From: a virus
Length of the DNA stretch: 60,716 nucleotides
Direction: 5' to 3' (one strand)
IMG/VR virus record: IMGVR_UViG_3300035698_016860
Location: 1-60,716 of that record
Shown: in pieces, positions 40,700-48,190 of the stretch
Numbering within the stretch: the stretch's first letter is position 1
How the letters are laid out: each line of letters opens with the position of its first letter
The notes under the pieces: generated by a model
What the model saw: only the letters and a program-made list of their open reading frames with translations
Told to the model about the DNA's origin: nothing
Database searches by the model: none
Translations under genes and position numbers: made by a program

Positions 40700-41257
40700 T
40701 GAAGAGATAAACTAGGATATAAGTCCGGTCGATCGGCGTGAAATAAAGGATTGACAAAAGAGACTGACAAAAGAGTAGCACAAATTTCTGAAACTATAAT
40801 AAATAGATGTAAATCTGGTGAAATAATTCCATCATTTTTAAACAGAAAGCATAGCAAAGAAACAAAAGAAAAAATAAGTAAAACAATGATTAAAAAATAT
40901 AACGGCGGATTTTGTAAATGATATGAGTATACAAACCCAGCAGGTGAAATATTTAAATTACAGGGTACATGAGAGGTTAGATTTGCTAGAGTCTTAGATA
41001 TTATTGATGATAATTGAATAAAACCAAAGTTAAATGAAAATTATTCATTTGAATGAATAGATGAAAATAGTCAAAAACATTATTATACTCCAGATTTTTA
41101 TAGTCCTAAACTAAATAAATATTTTGAAGTAAAGGGATATTATAGTAAGAGAGATAAACGAAAAATGAAATTTGTATTTGAACAGAATAAAAATCATAAG
41201 ATAGAAATGGTATTCAAAAAAGATCTAAAACAATATGAAAAATTATTGCAAACATAA
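40700..41257 (+). CDS. NUMOD3 / PD-(D/E)XK homing endonuclease without clear start (possibly truncated)
   Basis: Open from TGA 40700 (Trp) to TAA 41255-41257, 185 codons with six TGA-Trp and no TGG. NUMOD3-like GRSAWNKGLTKETDKRV and NRKHSKETKEKISKTM, then GTWEVRFARVLD, YYTPDFYSPKLNKYFEVKGYY, the same W-E...PDF...E-x-K nuclease core as at 20348-21088. No ATG or ribosome site opens it, and it is in frame with the preceding gene beyond a TAG. It may be a 5'-truncated invader, or the TAG may have split a longer gene. It borders the tRNA cluster. Confidence 0.7.
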
Positions 41258-41284
41258 TTATTATCTGGGTGTACCAATTTTCGT

Positions 41285-41359
41285 GGCGAGATTGGTGTAA
41301 TGGTAGCACAATAGTTTGTGGATCTATTAGAGTCGGTTCGAATCCGTCATTTCGCCCCA
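41285..41359 (+). tRNA. tRNA-His (GTG)
   Basis: Acceptor GGCGAGA / TTTCGCC, anticodon loop TTGTGGA, T loop TTCGAAT. C at the discriminator position as expected for tRNA-His. CCA incompletely encoded. Confidence 0.88.
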
Positions 41360-41431
41360 AAATTCAATTTTTTATCGAACTAGAAAAGAGTTCATATGAA
41401 CTAGAAAAGAGTTCGATAAATTATTATAAAT

Positions 41432-41511
41432 GGCCTGGTAGCTCAATCTTTGCGTAGAGCACCGGATTGAAGATCCGGGTGTTAAGAGTTCGAGTCTCTT
41501 CTGGGCCACCA
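41432..41511 (+). tRNA. tRNA-Phe (GAA)
   Basis: Acceptor GGCCTGG / CTGGGCC, anticodon stem CCGGA / TCCGG with loop TTGAAGA, discriminator A and encoded CCA. D arm enlarged (about 20 bases). Confidence 0.88.
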
Positions 41512-41556
41512 TTTAACTTGGACACATCGCCCAGGCCACCATATTATTAAATATTT

Positions 41557-41645
41557 GGGCAAGTACGAGAACTGGAATATCGGGGGCACTTAAAATGCTC
41601 TGTGGAGCAATCCTATTGTGGGTTCGATGCCCATCTTGCCTACCA
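41557..41645 (+). tRNA. tRNA-Leu (TAA)
   Basis: 89 bases with a long variable arm. Acceptor GGGCAAG / CTTGCCT, anticodon loop CTTAAAA in stem GGGCA / TGCTC, discriminator A, CCA encoded. Confidence 0.85.
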
Positions 41646-41654
41646 AAATTTTAT

Positions 41655-41726
41655 GCCGGCTAGCCTAACTGGATAAGGCACCAGAATTTGAGTCTGGTTA
41701 TTAGAAGTTCGAACCTTCTGCCGGTA
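41655..41726 (+). tRNA. tRNA-Gln (TTG)
   Basis: Anticodon stem CCAGA / TCTGG with loop ATTTGAG, T loop TTCGAAC, acceptor GCCGGCT / TGCCGGT. CCA not encoded. Confidence 0.85.
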
Positions 41727-41765
41727 ACTTTCGAACAAAATGGGTAATTAATTTCCTTATTTTGT

Positions 41766-41840
41766 CGGAGTGTAGCTTAAAGGGAGAGCACTGGTTTTGG
41801 GAACCAGGCGGTGTCAGTTCGACTCTGACTACTCCGACCA
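41766..41840 (+). tRNA. tRNA-Pro (TGG)
   Basis: Acceptor CGGAGTG / TACTCCG, anticodon stem CTGGT / ACCAG with loop TTTGGGA, discriminator A, CCA encoded. Confidence 0.9.
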
Positions 41841-41892
41841 ACTTTAATTTTTTCAGAATGCAGACTAAAAAGAAAATTTTCTAAAATAATTG

Positions 41893-41920
41893 TTTACTTA
41901 TTTTGAAATAGATTTATAAT
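41893..41920 (+). promoter_or_regulatory. Promoter of the shared early type
   Basis: TTTACT, 16 bases with TTGAAATAGATT, TATAAT, after an AAAAGAAAATTTT tract. Drives 41945. Confidence 0.88.
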
Positions 41921-41944
41921 CTTATTAAATAAAAGGAGAAGAAA

Positions 41945-42334
41945 GTGAGTCCTATCAAATACCAAATATGTGATGCAAAGATATCATCCAAATATAGAGG
42001 CGATGATATTGGATGGGCTTATGATTACGAAGAATGTAAAACCAAACAGTGGATACATAAAAACTATTTAAAATGGTTTAGAAAGAAATATAATATAAAT
42101 CCCAGAGTCAAAGATAAAACAATTATTAATAATATTATTATCGAAAAAGTTAAACCAGAAACATTTCCAAAATATAATAACGATAGAAAAATAAAGATAA
42201 AAGGATATAACGGAACTAATCCCGAAATAGAGAAAATTCGATGGGATATAGTTTATGGTTGGACATATAGAATAAAAAATGCAGGACATGTATTTCAAGC
42301 AGTTAAAGAAGAAGATATTAGTTTCGTATTTTAA
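41945..42334 (+). CDS. Hypothetical protein, 129 aa
   Basis: GTG 41945 nine bases after AAAGGAG. Basic, Lys/Asn/Ile-rich. WKYNINP-like segments carry no known motif. TGG only. Confidence 0.7.
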   Translation: MSPIKYQICDAKISSKYRGDDIGWAYDYEECKTKQWIHKNYLKWFRKKYNINPRVKDKTIINNIIIEKVKPETFPKYNNDRKIKIKGYNGTNPEIEKIRWDIVYGWTYRIKNAGHVFQAVKEEDISFVF

Positions 42335-42348
42335 AAGAGGAAATTAAA

Positions 42349-42531
42349 ATGACCAACGACAAAAAGATAATTATTAAATTTACGTGTAGTGAGTGCGGAT
42401 TAGAACAAGAATATAAAGAACCAGACTTCTATACAGAGACTGATTTATATTACGGACACGAAAGAACTAGGATCTACACCGAATATCAATGTTCAAAATG
42501 TAAAAAAAGATATTGCGAAGAAGTGCATTAG
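42349..42531 (+). CDS. Zinc-ribbon protein, 60 aa
   Basis: ATG 42349 after AGAGGAAATTAAA. FTCSECGLEQEY ... YQCSKCKKRYCEEVH gives two CxxC pairs of a zinc ribbon. Unknown role. Confidence 0.7.
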   Translation: MTNDKKIIIKFTCSECGLEQEYKEPDFYTETDLYYGHERTRIYTEYQCSKCKKRYCEEVH

Positions 42532-42561
42532 AATTATAATAAAAGTTAAGAAATAGGTTCT

Positions 42562-42602
42562 CGGGGCGTGCCTTAAGGGAATGAATAACCCAGCTCCGAC
42601 CA
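42562..42602 (+). pseudogene. tRNA-Pro relic
   Basis: CGGGGCGTGCCTTAAGGGA followed by AGCTCCGACCA matches the two ends of the tRNA-Pro at 41766 (acceptor and D arm, then acceptor 3' strand, discriminator and CCA). The anticodon and T arms are gone, leaving 41 bases. Confidence 0.6.
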
Positions 42603-42647
42603 TTTAAATATGTAGTAAAAAGAAATAAAAATTAAGTAATTTATAAT

Positions 42648-42722
42648 GGGCTTGTAACTCAACGGGAGAGTGCTGCTTTTGCAAGGCAGAAGTTGGGATT
42701 TCGAAATTCCCCAGGTCCACCA
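42648..42722 (+). tRNA. tRNA-Ala (TGC)
   Basis: Acceptor GGGCTTG / CAGGTCC with wobble pairs, anticodon stem CTGCT / GGCAG with loop TTTGCAA, discriminator A, CCA encoded. Confidence 0.88.
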
Positions 42723-42728
42723 TTTTAT

Positions 42729-42905
42729 GCCTTGCGCTTTGAGACTATGAAGTTTAAGGAATATCTTATACAGATATCAATGTAAGTAGTATTTCGTAAA
42801 TGTTAAAAATTGTGATATCTACATTTTTACATAGTCGATAATAAGTAAATGGAGTAGATGTTGAAAAGACATTTCTATTATGGGGCTCGACTCCCCTGCG
42901 TGGCA
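42729..42905 (+). ncRNA. tRNA-like structured RNA of about 177 bases
   Basis: The 3' end has a T arm (GGGG CTCGACT CCCC) followed by GCGTGGC-A, which pairs with GCCTTGC at 42729-42735. Inside there is no normal D or anticodon arm. Instead GACTATG (42743) pairs with CATAGTC (42830), GATATCA (42773) with TGATATC (42813), and AGATGT with ACATTT near 42858-42874. The plan (tRNA-like ends closing a long helix with nested or pseudoknotted pairs) is tmRNA-like, but the real tmRNA is at 55.2 kb and no tag frame was found. An intron-bearing or degenerate tRNA is another option. Confidence 0.45.
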
Positions 42906-42916
42906 CTCTTTTTTAA

Positions 42917-42944
42917 TTTACATTTTTTAAAATAAGTTTATAAT
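42917..42944 (+). promoter_or_regulatory. Promoter of the shared early type
   Basis: TTTACA, 16 bases, TATAAT. Drives 42968 onward. Confidence 0.82.
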
Positions 42945-42967
42945 GTATTTAAATAAAGGAGTTGAAT

Positions 42968-43111
42968 ATGTTTAAAAAATTAACTAAGATCCAAAACTTC
43001 AGAAAGAGATCGCCGGATGTAAGGGTTATTTAGAAAAAGCGGAGCTTGCTATTGGAGAAATAATACATACTAATTCTCTCAATCATACTGCAAAAACAAT
43101 AAAAAATTAAA
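42968..43111 (+). pseudogene. Small gene with apparent frameshift
   Basis: ATG 42968 after AAAGGAG has only 21 codons to TAG 43031-43033. A -1 shift near 42988 joins the start to DPKLQKEIAGCKGYLEKAE and on to TAA 43109-43111, giving a plausible helical protein of about 48 residues. Either a broken gene or a sequence error. Confidence 0.4.
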
Positions 43112-43121
43112 GGGAGAAAGA

Positions 43122-43346
43122 ATGAACAGAAGATACCGAGGTATTAAAAATATGGAAAAAACCGATATGAACTGGCGAAAAGGAATATTACGTTTTGCTT
43201 GTTGTGATTGTGGATTAGTTCATGATATATCTTTTGTAGTAAAAGGAAATATGTTGAGAATTAGAATGCTGAGGAACAATAGAGCAACAGGACAGACCCG
43301 CAGACATCTTTATAAAAATAGTGAAAAGAGTAAAAACAACAAATAA
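43122..43346 (+). CDS. Conserved-type small phage protein, 74 aa
   Basis: ATG 43122 after AAGGGAG. YRGIKNMEKTDMNWRKGILRFACCDCGLVHDISF is a pattern seen in small proteins of many phages, with a CCDC metal-binding-like core and basic tail. Function unknown. Confidence 0.75.
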   Translation: MNRRYRGIKNMEKTDMNWRKGILRFACCDCGLVHDISFVVKGNMLRIRMLRNNRATGQTRRHLYKNSEKSKNNK

Positions 43347-43371
43347 AAAAATTTAATAAAAGGAGTACAAT

Positions 43372-43593
43372 ATGTTATTTGATATATTTTGGTTTTCGCT
43401 TATGTTTTATATAGGTTGGGGACTCGGTGAAATAAGTAGATTCCGTGTGAAGATCCATCGATTGTCTATTGAAAAATCAAAACTTGAAATATACTATAAA
43501 TTACCTGGTCTTCTAGTTATGTTCCTTTTAATCGCACAACCTATTAAAATGGAAGCCTGGTTGAGCAAAGAAGATATAGCTTTATTGTCATAG
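43372..43593 (+). CDS. Membrane protein, 73 aa
   Basis: ATG 43372 after AAAGGAG. Hydrophobic N-terminus (MLFDIFWFSLMFYIGWGLG) and a second hydrophobic stretch (LPGLLVMFLLIAQP), so one or two membrane passes. Unknown role. Confidence 0.7.
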   Translation: MLFDIFWFSLMFYIGWGLGEISRFRVKIHRLSIEKSKLEIYYKLPGLLVMFLLIAQPIKMEAWLSKEDIALLS

Positions 43594-43606
43594 TATTATA
43601 AAATAT

Positions 43607-43678
43607 AAATAGGCTATAGATAATCTTCCTTCTAACTTTTACTTGAAATAAAAAATTAGATTATTTAATTTCCTATTT
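43607..43678 (+). ncRNA. RNA motif copy A (stem, CTA/ATTT loop, 10-bp stem, TCCTTCTA)
   Basis: P1 AAATAGG / CCTATTT; internal loop CTA on the 5' side and ATTT on the 3' side; P2 of 10 pairs (43617-43626 with 43658-43667); the hairpin loop opens with TCCTTCTA. Same layout as copies at 43695 and 50700, with different stem sequences. Confidence 0.6.
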
Positions 43679-43694
43679 TTTAAAATAAATCGAT

Positions 43695-43756
43695 AGAGGC
43701 TATGAGATTTCTTCCTTCTAAAACCTGCTAAGTTATTAGAAATTTTAATTACCTCT
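43695..43756 (+). ncRNA. RNA motif copy B
   Basis: P1 AGAGG / CCTCT followed by a T-run; internal loop CTA / ATTA; P2 of 10 pairs including two G-T (43703-43712 with 43738-43747); loop opens with TCCTTCTA. It lies 17 bases after copy A and just before tRNA-Gly. Confidence 0.6.
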
Positions 43757-43766
43757 TTTTTATATT

Positions 43767-43852
43767 GCGGGCGTAACTCAGCGGTATGAGTACTTGACTT
43801 CCAATCAAGAGGCGTGTAGGTTCCGCAGGTTCGATCCCTGTCGCCCGCTCCA
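43767..43852 (+). tRNA. tRNA-Gly (TCC)
   Basis: Acceptor GCGGGCG / CGCCCGC, anticodon stem CTTGA / TCAAG with loop CTTCCAA, CCA encoded. The variable region is unusually long for Gly (total 86 bases). Confidence 0.82.
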
Positions 43853-43863
43853 AAATTTTTAAA

Positions 43864-43939
43864 GCCTTCGTAATTCAATTGATAGAAACCCTGTCTTGTA
43901 AACAGGAAGTTGGAGATTCGAATTCTCCCGAGGGCACCA
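43864..43939 (+). tRNA. tRNA-Thr (TGT)
   Basis: Acceptor GCCTTCG / CGAGGGC, anticodon stem CCTGT / ACAGG with loop CTTGTAA, CCA encoded. Confidence 0.9.
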
Positions 43940-43952
43940 TTAGTAATGTTAT

Positions 43953-44040
43953 GCGGCTGTAGAAGAACAGGTAAATTCGCCTGATTTAGGATCAGGTGCC
44001 TTTAGTGGCGTTGTAGGTTCGAAGCCTATCAGCCGTACCA
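43953..44040 (+). tRNA. tRNA-Leu (TAG)
   Basis: Class II tRNA of 88 bases; acceptor GCGGCTG / CAGCCGT, anticodon stem CCTGA / TCAGG with loop TTTAGGA, CCA encoded. Confidence 0.88.
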
Positions 44041-44052
44041 TCTTTTATACAT

Positions 44053-44128
44053 ACCTGTGTAGCTCCAAATGGATTAGAGCGCTGATTTCGTAATTCAGAG
44101 GTTGTAAGTTCGAACCTTACCGCGGGTA
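44053..44128 (+). tRNA. tRNA-Thr (CGT)
   Basis: Acceptor ACCTGTG / CGCGGGT, anticodon loop TTCGTAA in stem CTGAT / TTCAG (one T-T), T loop TTCGAAC. CCA not encoded. Confidence 0.8.
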
Positions 44129-44163
44129 CTTTTTATCATTAATAATTTTATAAAGGTTGCAAA

Positions 44164-44565
44164 ATGGAGTATAATATGAATAAAACAATGACGAGTATAG
44201 CTAAAGAACTTAATATAACCCTATCATCACAAGATACAATTAACTATAGTGCTAGTACATATAGTGAAATCTTCATGGGTAAGTATAAAGACAAAGAGTT
44301 CGAGTTTATTTCATTTTTTCATGAATTAGGTCATATTAAAATTAAACAAGAATTCATTAAGAAATGGAAATATAACACTCTCACAATAGAATTAGAATGT
44401 TGGAATATTGGTCTTGAAGAAGCAAGAAGAAGAAATATATTCTTTTCCGATAAAGCTATTGAATGGGGTTTTAATAAGGCTCTATCTTATGTAGGTCGTG
44501 ATGAAAGAGAATATAGTAATTGAGAGGAAGATTTCAGTCATAATTTATGAATAAATAAATTTTAA
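44164..44565 (+). CDS. Zincin-like metallopeptidase domain protein, 133 aa
   Basis: ATG 44164 (an ATG four codons later is an alternative) to TAA 44563-44565 through two TGA-Trp (SNWEEDF, HNLWINKF). FISFFHELGHIKIKQE carries an HExxH-type zinc motif as in ImmA/IrrE-like domains. Such domains cut repressors or act in toxin-antitoxin or phage-control roles; the substrate is unknown. It stands next to a second zincin-like gene. Confidence 0.75.
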
Positions 44566-44581
44566 AAAGATAATTTTTTAT

Positions 44582-44609
44582 TTTACTTTTTTTGAAAAGA
44601 TGTTATAAT
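44582..44609 (+). promoter_or_regulatory. Promoter of the shared early type, close to a start codon
   Basis: TTTACT, 16 bases with TTGAAAAGATGT, TATAAT; the ATG at 44616 begins seven bases after the -10 box, where transcription should start. Confidence 0.85.
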
Positions 44610-44615
44610 TTAACT

Positions 44616-45182
44616 ATGAAAAATAAAAAAGTTACACCAAAGTCAATAGTAAAGCAACATATTCATGATATTTGTAATAATCTTGATATACAAATAAAAT
44701 ATAGAAACATCGCAAGAGCTCTATTATCGTTAGGTATTATTTATAATAGAGAGATACCTGCAATGGGTCTAGACTATCGTCACGACAAAATAACAATTGA
44801 AATAAACCCGGAATTTATAAATCAACATTCTGAGCACGACATTCAGTTCTGTTTAATGCATGAAGCCTTTCACTATCTTAGAGATATAGAAAATATTGGT
44901 GAGGGCAGGAGCAATCGTCGCAATAAGATTGAAACAGTAGTTGAAGAAATAATAATAAATAGTATTTTGGAAGATTTAGTATTTTCACAAGAATTTATAG
45001 ATAAGGTTACATTCAAATATATTAGAAAACCTATTGAATATAATGGTTCGTTAGATAAGCAAGAACTAATTAAATGGATAAGAACAAAAAAAAACATACA
45101 TAATATTAAAAATTTTAGTAAAAATACTAGATTTATATTAACATACGAAGATTGGTTAGACTGGCTATGAAAAATAAAATAG
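44616..45182 (+). CDS. DUF2201-like putative metallopeptidase, leaderless gene, 188 aa
   Basis: ATG 44616 to TAG 45180-45182, reading one TGA (WLWKIK). FC-LMHEAFHYLRDI holds an HExxH zinc motif, and the pattern N-term helices plus HEAFH recalls the peptidase-like domain found before VWA domains (DUF2201). No ribosome site fits between promoter and ATG, so the message is probably leaderless. An upstream in-frame ATG at 44592 lies inside the promoter. Confidence 0.75.
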
Positions 45183-45273
45183 TAAAGCTTCCGATCTATA
45201 ATATTTTCATTTACAATATTTAAAAACATATTATTACATAATTAACATAGATATTTTTAACAAGGAAGAAAAA

Positions 45274-45444
45274 ATGGATAAATTAATAAAAGTAGCAAAA
45301 GAGTATTTCTCTCACGACCCAGGAGGTAAGGTAGGCTTTGTACTACTCACTCCTGCAAATATGGAAGCGATCGAACAGCGGGGCGAAGTCTACATTGTTG
45401 TTAATGAACTTGAAGTATTCCATACTATTGAAGATGATACATAA
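45274..45444 (+). CDS. Small hypothetical protein, 56 aa
   Basis: ATG 45274 after CAAGGAAGAAAAA. Uses CGG, GGC and CTC codons more than its neighbours. Alpha/beta mix; no motif recognised. Confidence 0.65.
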   Translation: MDKLIKVAKEYFSHDPGGKVGFVLLTPANMEAIEQRGEVYIVVNELEVFHTIEDDT

Positions 45445-45462
45445 CTAATAAGGAGTCTATTT

Positions 45463-46662
45463 ATGAATGAATTGATGAAGATCCCAAAACGGATTAATGT
45501 TGGATTTCAAGAACGAAGTGATACTTATACAAAAAAATTAGCATACGTTATTTATTATGATGAAAAAGGTAAATTGCGTAAAGAAACATCATGGGAAAAT
45601 TGGCGTGATAAAAATATTCCTAATGTAGAATTTGATAATGAACCAATGTCAGGATTTGTTTTAAATCAAGGTGTTGGCGGAGCTAGACAAAGTTGGGGAC
45701 CTAATGTAAGAAATGAATACATAAGAGTTTATGATCCTCGTGACTTTGAATTTGAAATTAGTGTAGCTAATCTATTATTTCTCTTACAGGAATGTTCAGC
45801 AATAAAAGGTAAAGGCTTAGAAGGTGATTTTGTTTATGCATGGTCTGGTAAAGAATTAGTTTTATTACCAGCAGAATCCCACGAATATAAAACTTCTATG
45901 GATTATACTAATCTACAGACTAAAAAAGTGACTGCAAAACAAATGGTTAAAGGTTATACATATAAAACAAAAGATACTAAGGAAGTAATATATCTAGGTA
46001 GACATATGTGGTATGAAAACAAATGGCCACAAAGAAATAGTGAAGACCAGTTCAATCATAGAAGTGGTAAAAAGAAGCACATATTTATTGATCTTAAAAA
46101 AGTAGGTAAAAAACCATCTGATATATCTACTTATACATATATAATAGAAGTAGGTTTTACTAAATTAGGGTCAATTATAGACGAAACACCACATCCAGAA
46201 TTTTCTAATGAATACGAAAAATTAGTTAAGTCTCATCATACGTCTAAACCAAAGGAACTTAAGCTAGTACCAAAAAAACTTAAACTAGACCGAAGTGAAT
46301 CTGGTGGTTATTGTAGTAACAGTCGATATGGTGCGTTAGAAGAAAATGGAAAATTATATAGTGTTTGTATATATAGGAGTAGTAATAATAGACATTATAA
46401 TCATGCTACAAGTAAATATGTTTATTCTGGGCCAGATACATATAATATAAATTACGATAACTTATATGAACTCACAGAGGATGGATTTAGATATGGTCAG
46501 TATATAAATAACAAAAGAACACCTAGTCGATATCATAATAATTACTATACTAATAATACTATTAAAGAAAATGCAACGATAGAAGAAGTAAGCTCGCTGG
46601 TTTCAAATACAATTATATGTGTATGTGAAAATGGTGCAGAATACGAAGTAATAGAAAATTAA
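45463..46662 (+). CDS. Conserved large-phage protein, 399 aa
   Basis: ATG 45463 after AAGGAG. KIPKRINVGFQERSDTYTKKLAYVIYYDEKGKLRKETSWENWRDK, FDNEPMSGFVLNQGVGG and RVYDPRDFEFEISVANLLFLL are hallmarks of a protein family common in Bacillus and other large phages, with no assigned role. Intact, TGG only. Confidence 0.8.
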   Translation: MNELMKIPKRINVGFQERSDTYTKKLAYVIYYDEKGKLRKETSWENWRDKNIPNVEFDNEPMSGFVLNQGVGGARQSWGPNVRNEYIRVYDPRDFEFEISVANLLFLLQECSAIKGKGLEGDFVYAWSGKELVLLPAESHEYKTSMDYTNLQTKKVTAKQMVKGYTYKTKDTKEVIYLGRHMWYENKWPQRNSEDQFNHRSGKKKHIFIDLKKVGKKPSDISTYTYIIEVGFTKLGSIIDETPHPEFSNEYEKLVKSHHTSKPKELKLVPKKLKLDRSESGGYCSNSRYGALEENGKLYSVCIYRSSNNRHYNHATSKYVYSGPDTYNINYDNLYELTEDGFRYGQYINNKRTPSRYHNNYYTNNTIKENATIEEVSSLVSNTIICVCENGAEYEVIEN

Positions 46663-46671
46663 GGAGTAGAT

Positions 46672-47115
46672 ATGAACAAAAATGATGAAGTAATCAAAGA
46701 GTTACTCAAACAAGTAGAAAAACAAAAAAAGGAATTAGGTGTTCGTGAAAGAGCGAGTTTGGTTACGAATGGTTTATTTGTAAATGGAAACAATAGTAAT
46801 GATATTCTCAATATTAATACTGTTAATGATGTAAACATTCTTATACGCGCAACAAGATTATTGATTAAAGACGATCTTGCACATAAAAAAGCTTGTGAAC
46901 TATTAGAGATCGATCTTGTTGAAAATGATCGTAAACCATGTGGATACACCTTTGACGAATGGATTACAGATTTTAAAACAAGAATTCGTATTATTGAATG
47001 GAATAAACGAAAGCGAAAGCTCAGTGCAACAACTAAAAAATTGAATACTTTGATGAGTACAGATGCTAGAACTGAATCAGAGTTAGATACAATTAGAGCT
47101 GAATTAAATATATAA
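46672..47115 (+). CDS. Hypothetical helical protein, 147 aa
   Basis: ATG 46672 after AAGGAGTAGAT. Coiled-coil start (LLKQVEKQKKELGVRERAS) and a basic helical C-terminal half (WNKRKRKLSATTKKLNTL). Resembles a phage protein usually found near the family above, but I cannot name it. Confidence 0.72.
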   Translation: MNKNDEVIKELLKQVEKQKKELGVRERASLVTNGLFVNGNNSNDILNINTVNDVNILIRATRLLIKDDLAHKKACELLEIDLVENDRKPCGYTFDEWITDFKTRIRIIEWNKRKRKLSATTKKLNTLMSTDARTESELDTIRAELNI

Positions 47116-47122
47116 ATTTTAT

Positions 47123-47194
47123 TGCGCGGTAGTTCAGAGGCAGAACAATGGTTTGTTAAATCATAAGTCGGGATTTCGATATTCCCCCGCGCAG
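47123..47194 (+). tRNA. tRNA-Asn (GTT)
   Basis: Acceptor TGCGCGG / CCGCGCA, anticodon stem ATGGT / ATCAT with loop TTGTTAA, discriminator G. CCA not encoded. Confidence 0.87.
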
Positions 47195-47195
47195 C

Positions 47196-47265
47196 ACCTA
47201 ACTTATTGAATAACCTCTACGTGGTGTTAGGTAGAAACAGGTAATGCTGGCTAATAGTTCAATAA
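47196..47265 (+). ncRNA. Pseudoknotted intergenic RNA between two tRNA genes
   Basis: ACCTAAC (47196) pairs with GTTAGGT (47226) and TTATTGAA (47203) with TTCAATAA (47258). The two helices cross, giving an H-type pseudoknot of 7 and 8 perfect pairs. No open frame. Could be a processing element, riboswitch-like fold or small RNA. Confidence 0.5.
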
Positions 47266-47271
47266 ATATGA

Positions 47272-47348
47272 GCCCCTGTAATTCAGTGGAACAGAATAAC
47301 CGCCTTCTAAGCGGTAAGTCGCAGATTCAAATTCTGCCAGGGGTACCA
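47272..47348 (+). tRNA. tRNA-Arg (TCT)
   Basis: Acceptor GCCCCTG / CAGGGGT, anticodon stem ACCGC / GCGGT with loop CTTCTAA, discriminator A, CCA encoded. Confidence 0.9.
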
Positions 47349-47356
47349 TTTTCTCG

Positions 47357-47384
47357 TTTACAAATTTTGAATTATTATTATAAT
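47357..47384 (+). promoter_or_regulatory. Promoter of the shared early type
   Basis: TTTACA, 16 bases with TTTTGAATT, TATAAT. Drives the radical SAM gene at 47404. Confidence 0.82.
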
Positions 47385-47403
47385 GCAAAAAGAGAGGTTA
47401 TAA

Positions 47404-48180
47404 ATGGATTTTATATTTTGCATGTATTTTAATTACACATGTAATATGAAATGTGAAGATTGTTTGCATGATTGTGGTCCAGATTCTACCGAAGAAATGT
47501 CTAGAAATGAGTTAGAATTATGTTTAATGTTTTTCAGGTCCATATTTGATAAAAAACAGAGAATGAATATAGCTATTTCCGGTGGCGAACCTCTGGTTTA
47601 TCCAGATTTTTACTGGTTTCTCAACGAATATAGGAAACTCAGTAAATTATGGACAGTTCGTATATATACAAATAGTACTATAAAAATTGATAAAAGTAAA
47701 ATACCAAAAGATATAATTAGCTCAATCAGAATTAGTGATGATATATTTCATCAAATGGAAAGAAAAAGGTTAAAGCTTAAAATAGTTGACAATTCTGATG
47801 TTTGTGACGACATCTCGTATTTTAACTCTAAATCAGAAGCTATTTTTAATAATAAGGGTCGCGGTAAAGATGTTTTAGAGAAATATGAAACATATTATTC
47901 AAAGAAATATTGCTATACTGAAACTCAAAATGGTTTTCATCAAACAAGTATATCTTTTGGACCAGGTAAAATAAGATTTTGTTCAGAAAATTCACACGAT
48001 TACAGCAACGAACCTTGTTTTATGGATTATAAAGACCTTATCATCAAAGGCCATGAAGGAATGTTTATGGCTGGCATGGAATATAATAATCTTCATAGAT
48101 GTATGAATTGTTTAACACCGTGTACATTTTTTAGATTAAAATTAGATAAAGATGGAAATTTAATAAAGAAAAAACAATAG
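47404..48180 (+). CDS. Radical SAM protein, 258 aa
   Basis: ATG 47404 after GAGAGGTTATAA. Cys 13, 17 and 20 in CNMKCEDC form the CxxxCxxC site for a 4Fe-4S cluster; NIAISGGEPLVYPDF is the GGEP motif that binds SAM. A later Cys group (CMNCLTPC) could bind an auxiliary cluster or metal, as in peptide-modifying radical SAM enzymes. Substrate unknown; a nearby short peptide gene (48191) and tRNAs are possible targets. Confidence 0.82.
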   Translation: MDFIFCMYFNYTCNMKCEDCLHDCGPDSTEEMSRNELELCLMFFRSIFDKKQRMNIAISGGEPLVYPDFYWFLNEYRKLSKLWTVRIYTNSTIKIDKSKIPKDIISSIRISDDIFHQMERKRLKLKIVDNSDVCDDISYFNSKSEAIFNNKGRGKDVLEKYETYYSKKYCYTETQNGFHQTSISFGPGKIRFCSENSHDYSNEPCFMDYKDLIIKGHEGMFMAGMEYNNLHRCMNCLTPCTFFRLKLDKDGNLIKKKQ

Positions 48181-48190
48181 GAGAAAAATT

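Noticed and set aside
41269-41457. Plus-strand open frame of 62 codons
   Set aside because: It runs through tRNA-His and into tRNA-Phe with no ribosome site.
43639-43878. Minus-strand open frame containing RDRTCGTYTPLDWKSSTHTAELRP
   Set aside because: It is the reverse translation of tRNA-Gly and RNA motif B; this is a well-known kind of false protein from tRNA loci.
47244-47432. Plus-strand open frame of 62 codons
   Set aside because: It covers tRNA-Arg and the promoter of the radical SAM gene.
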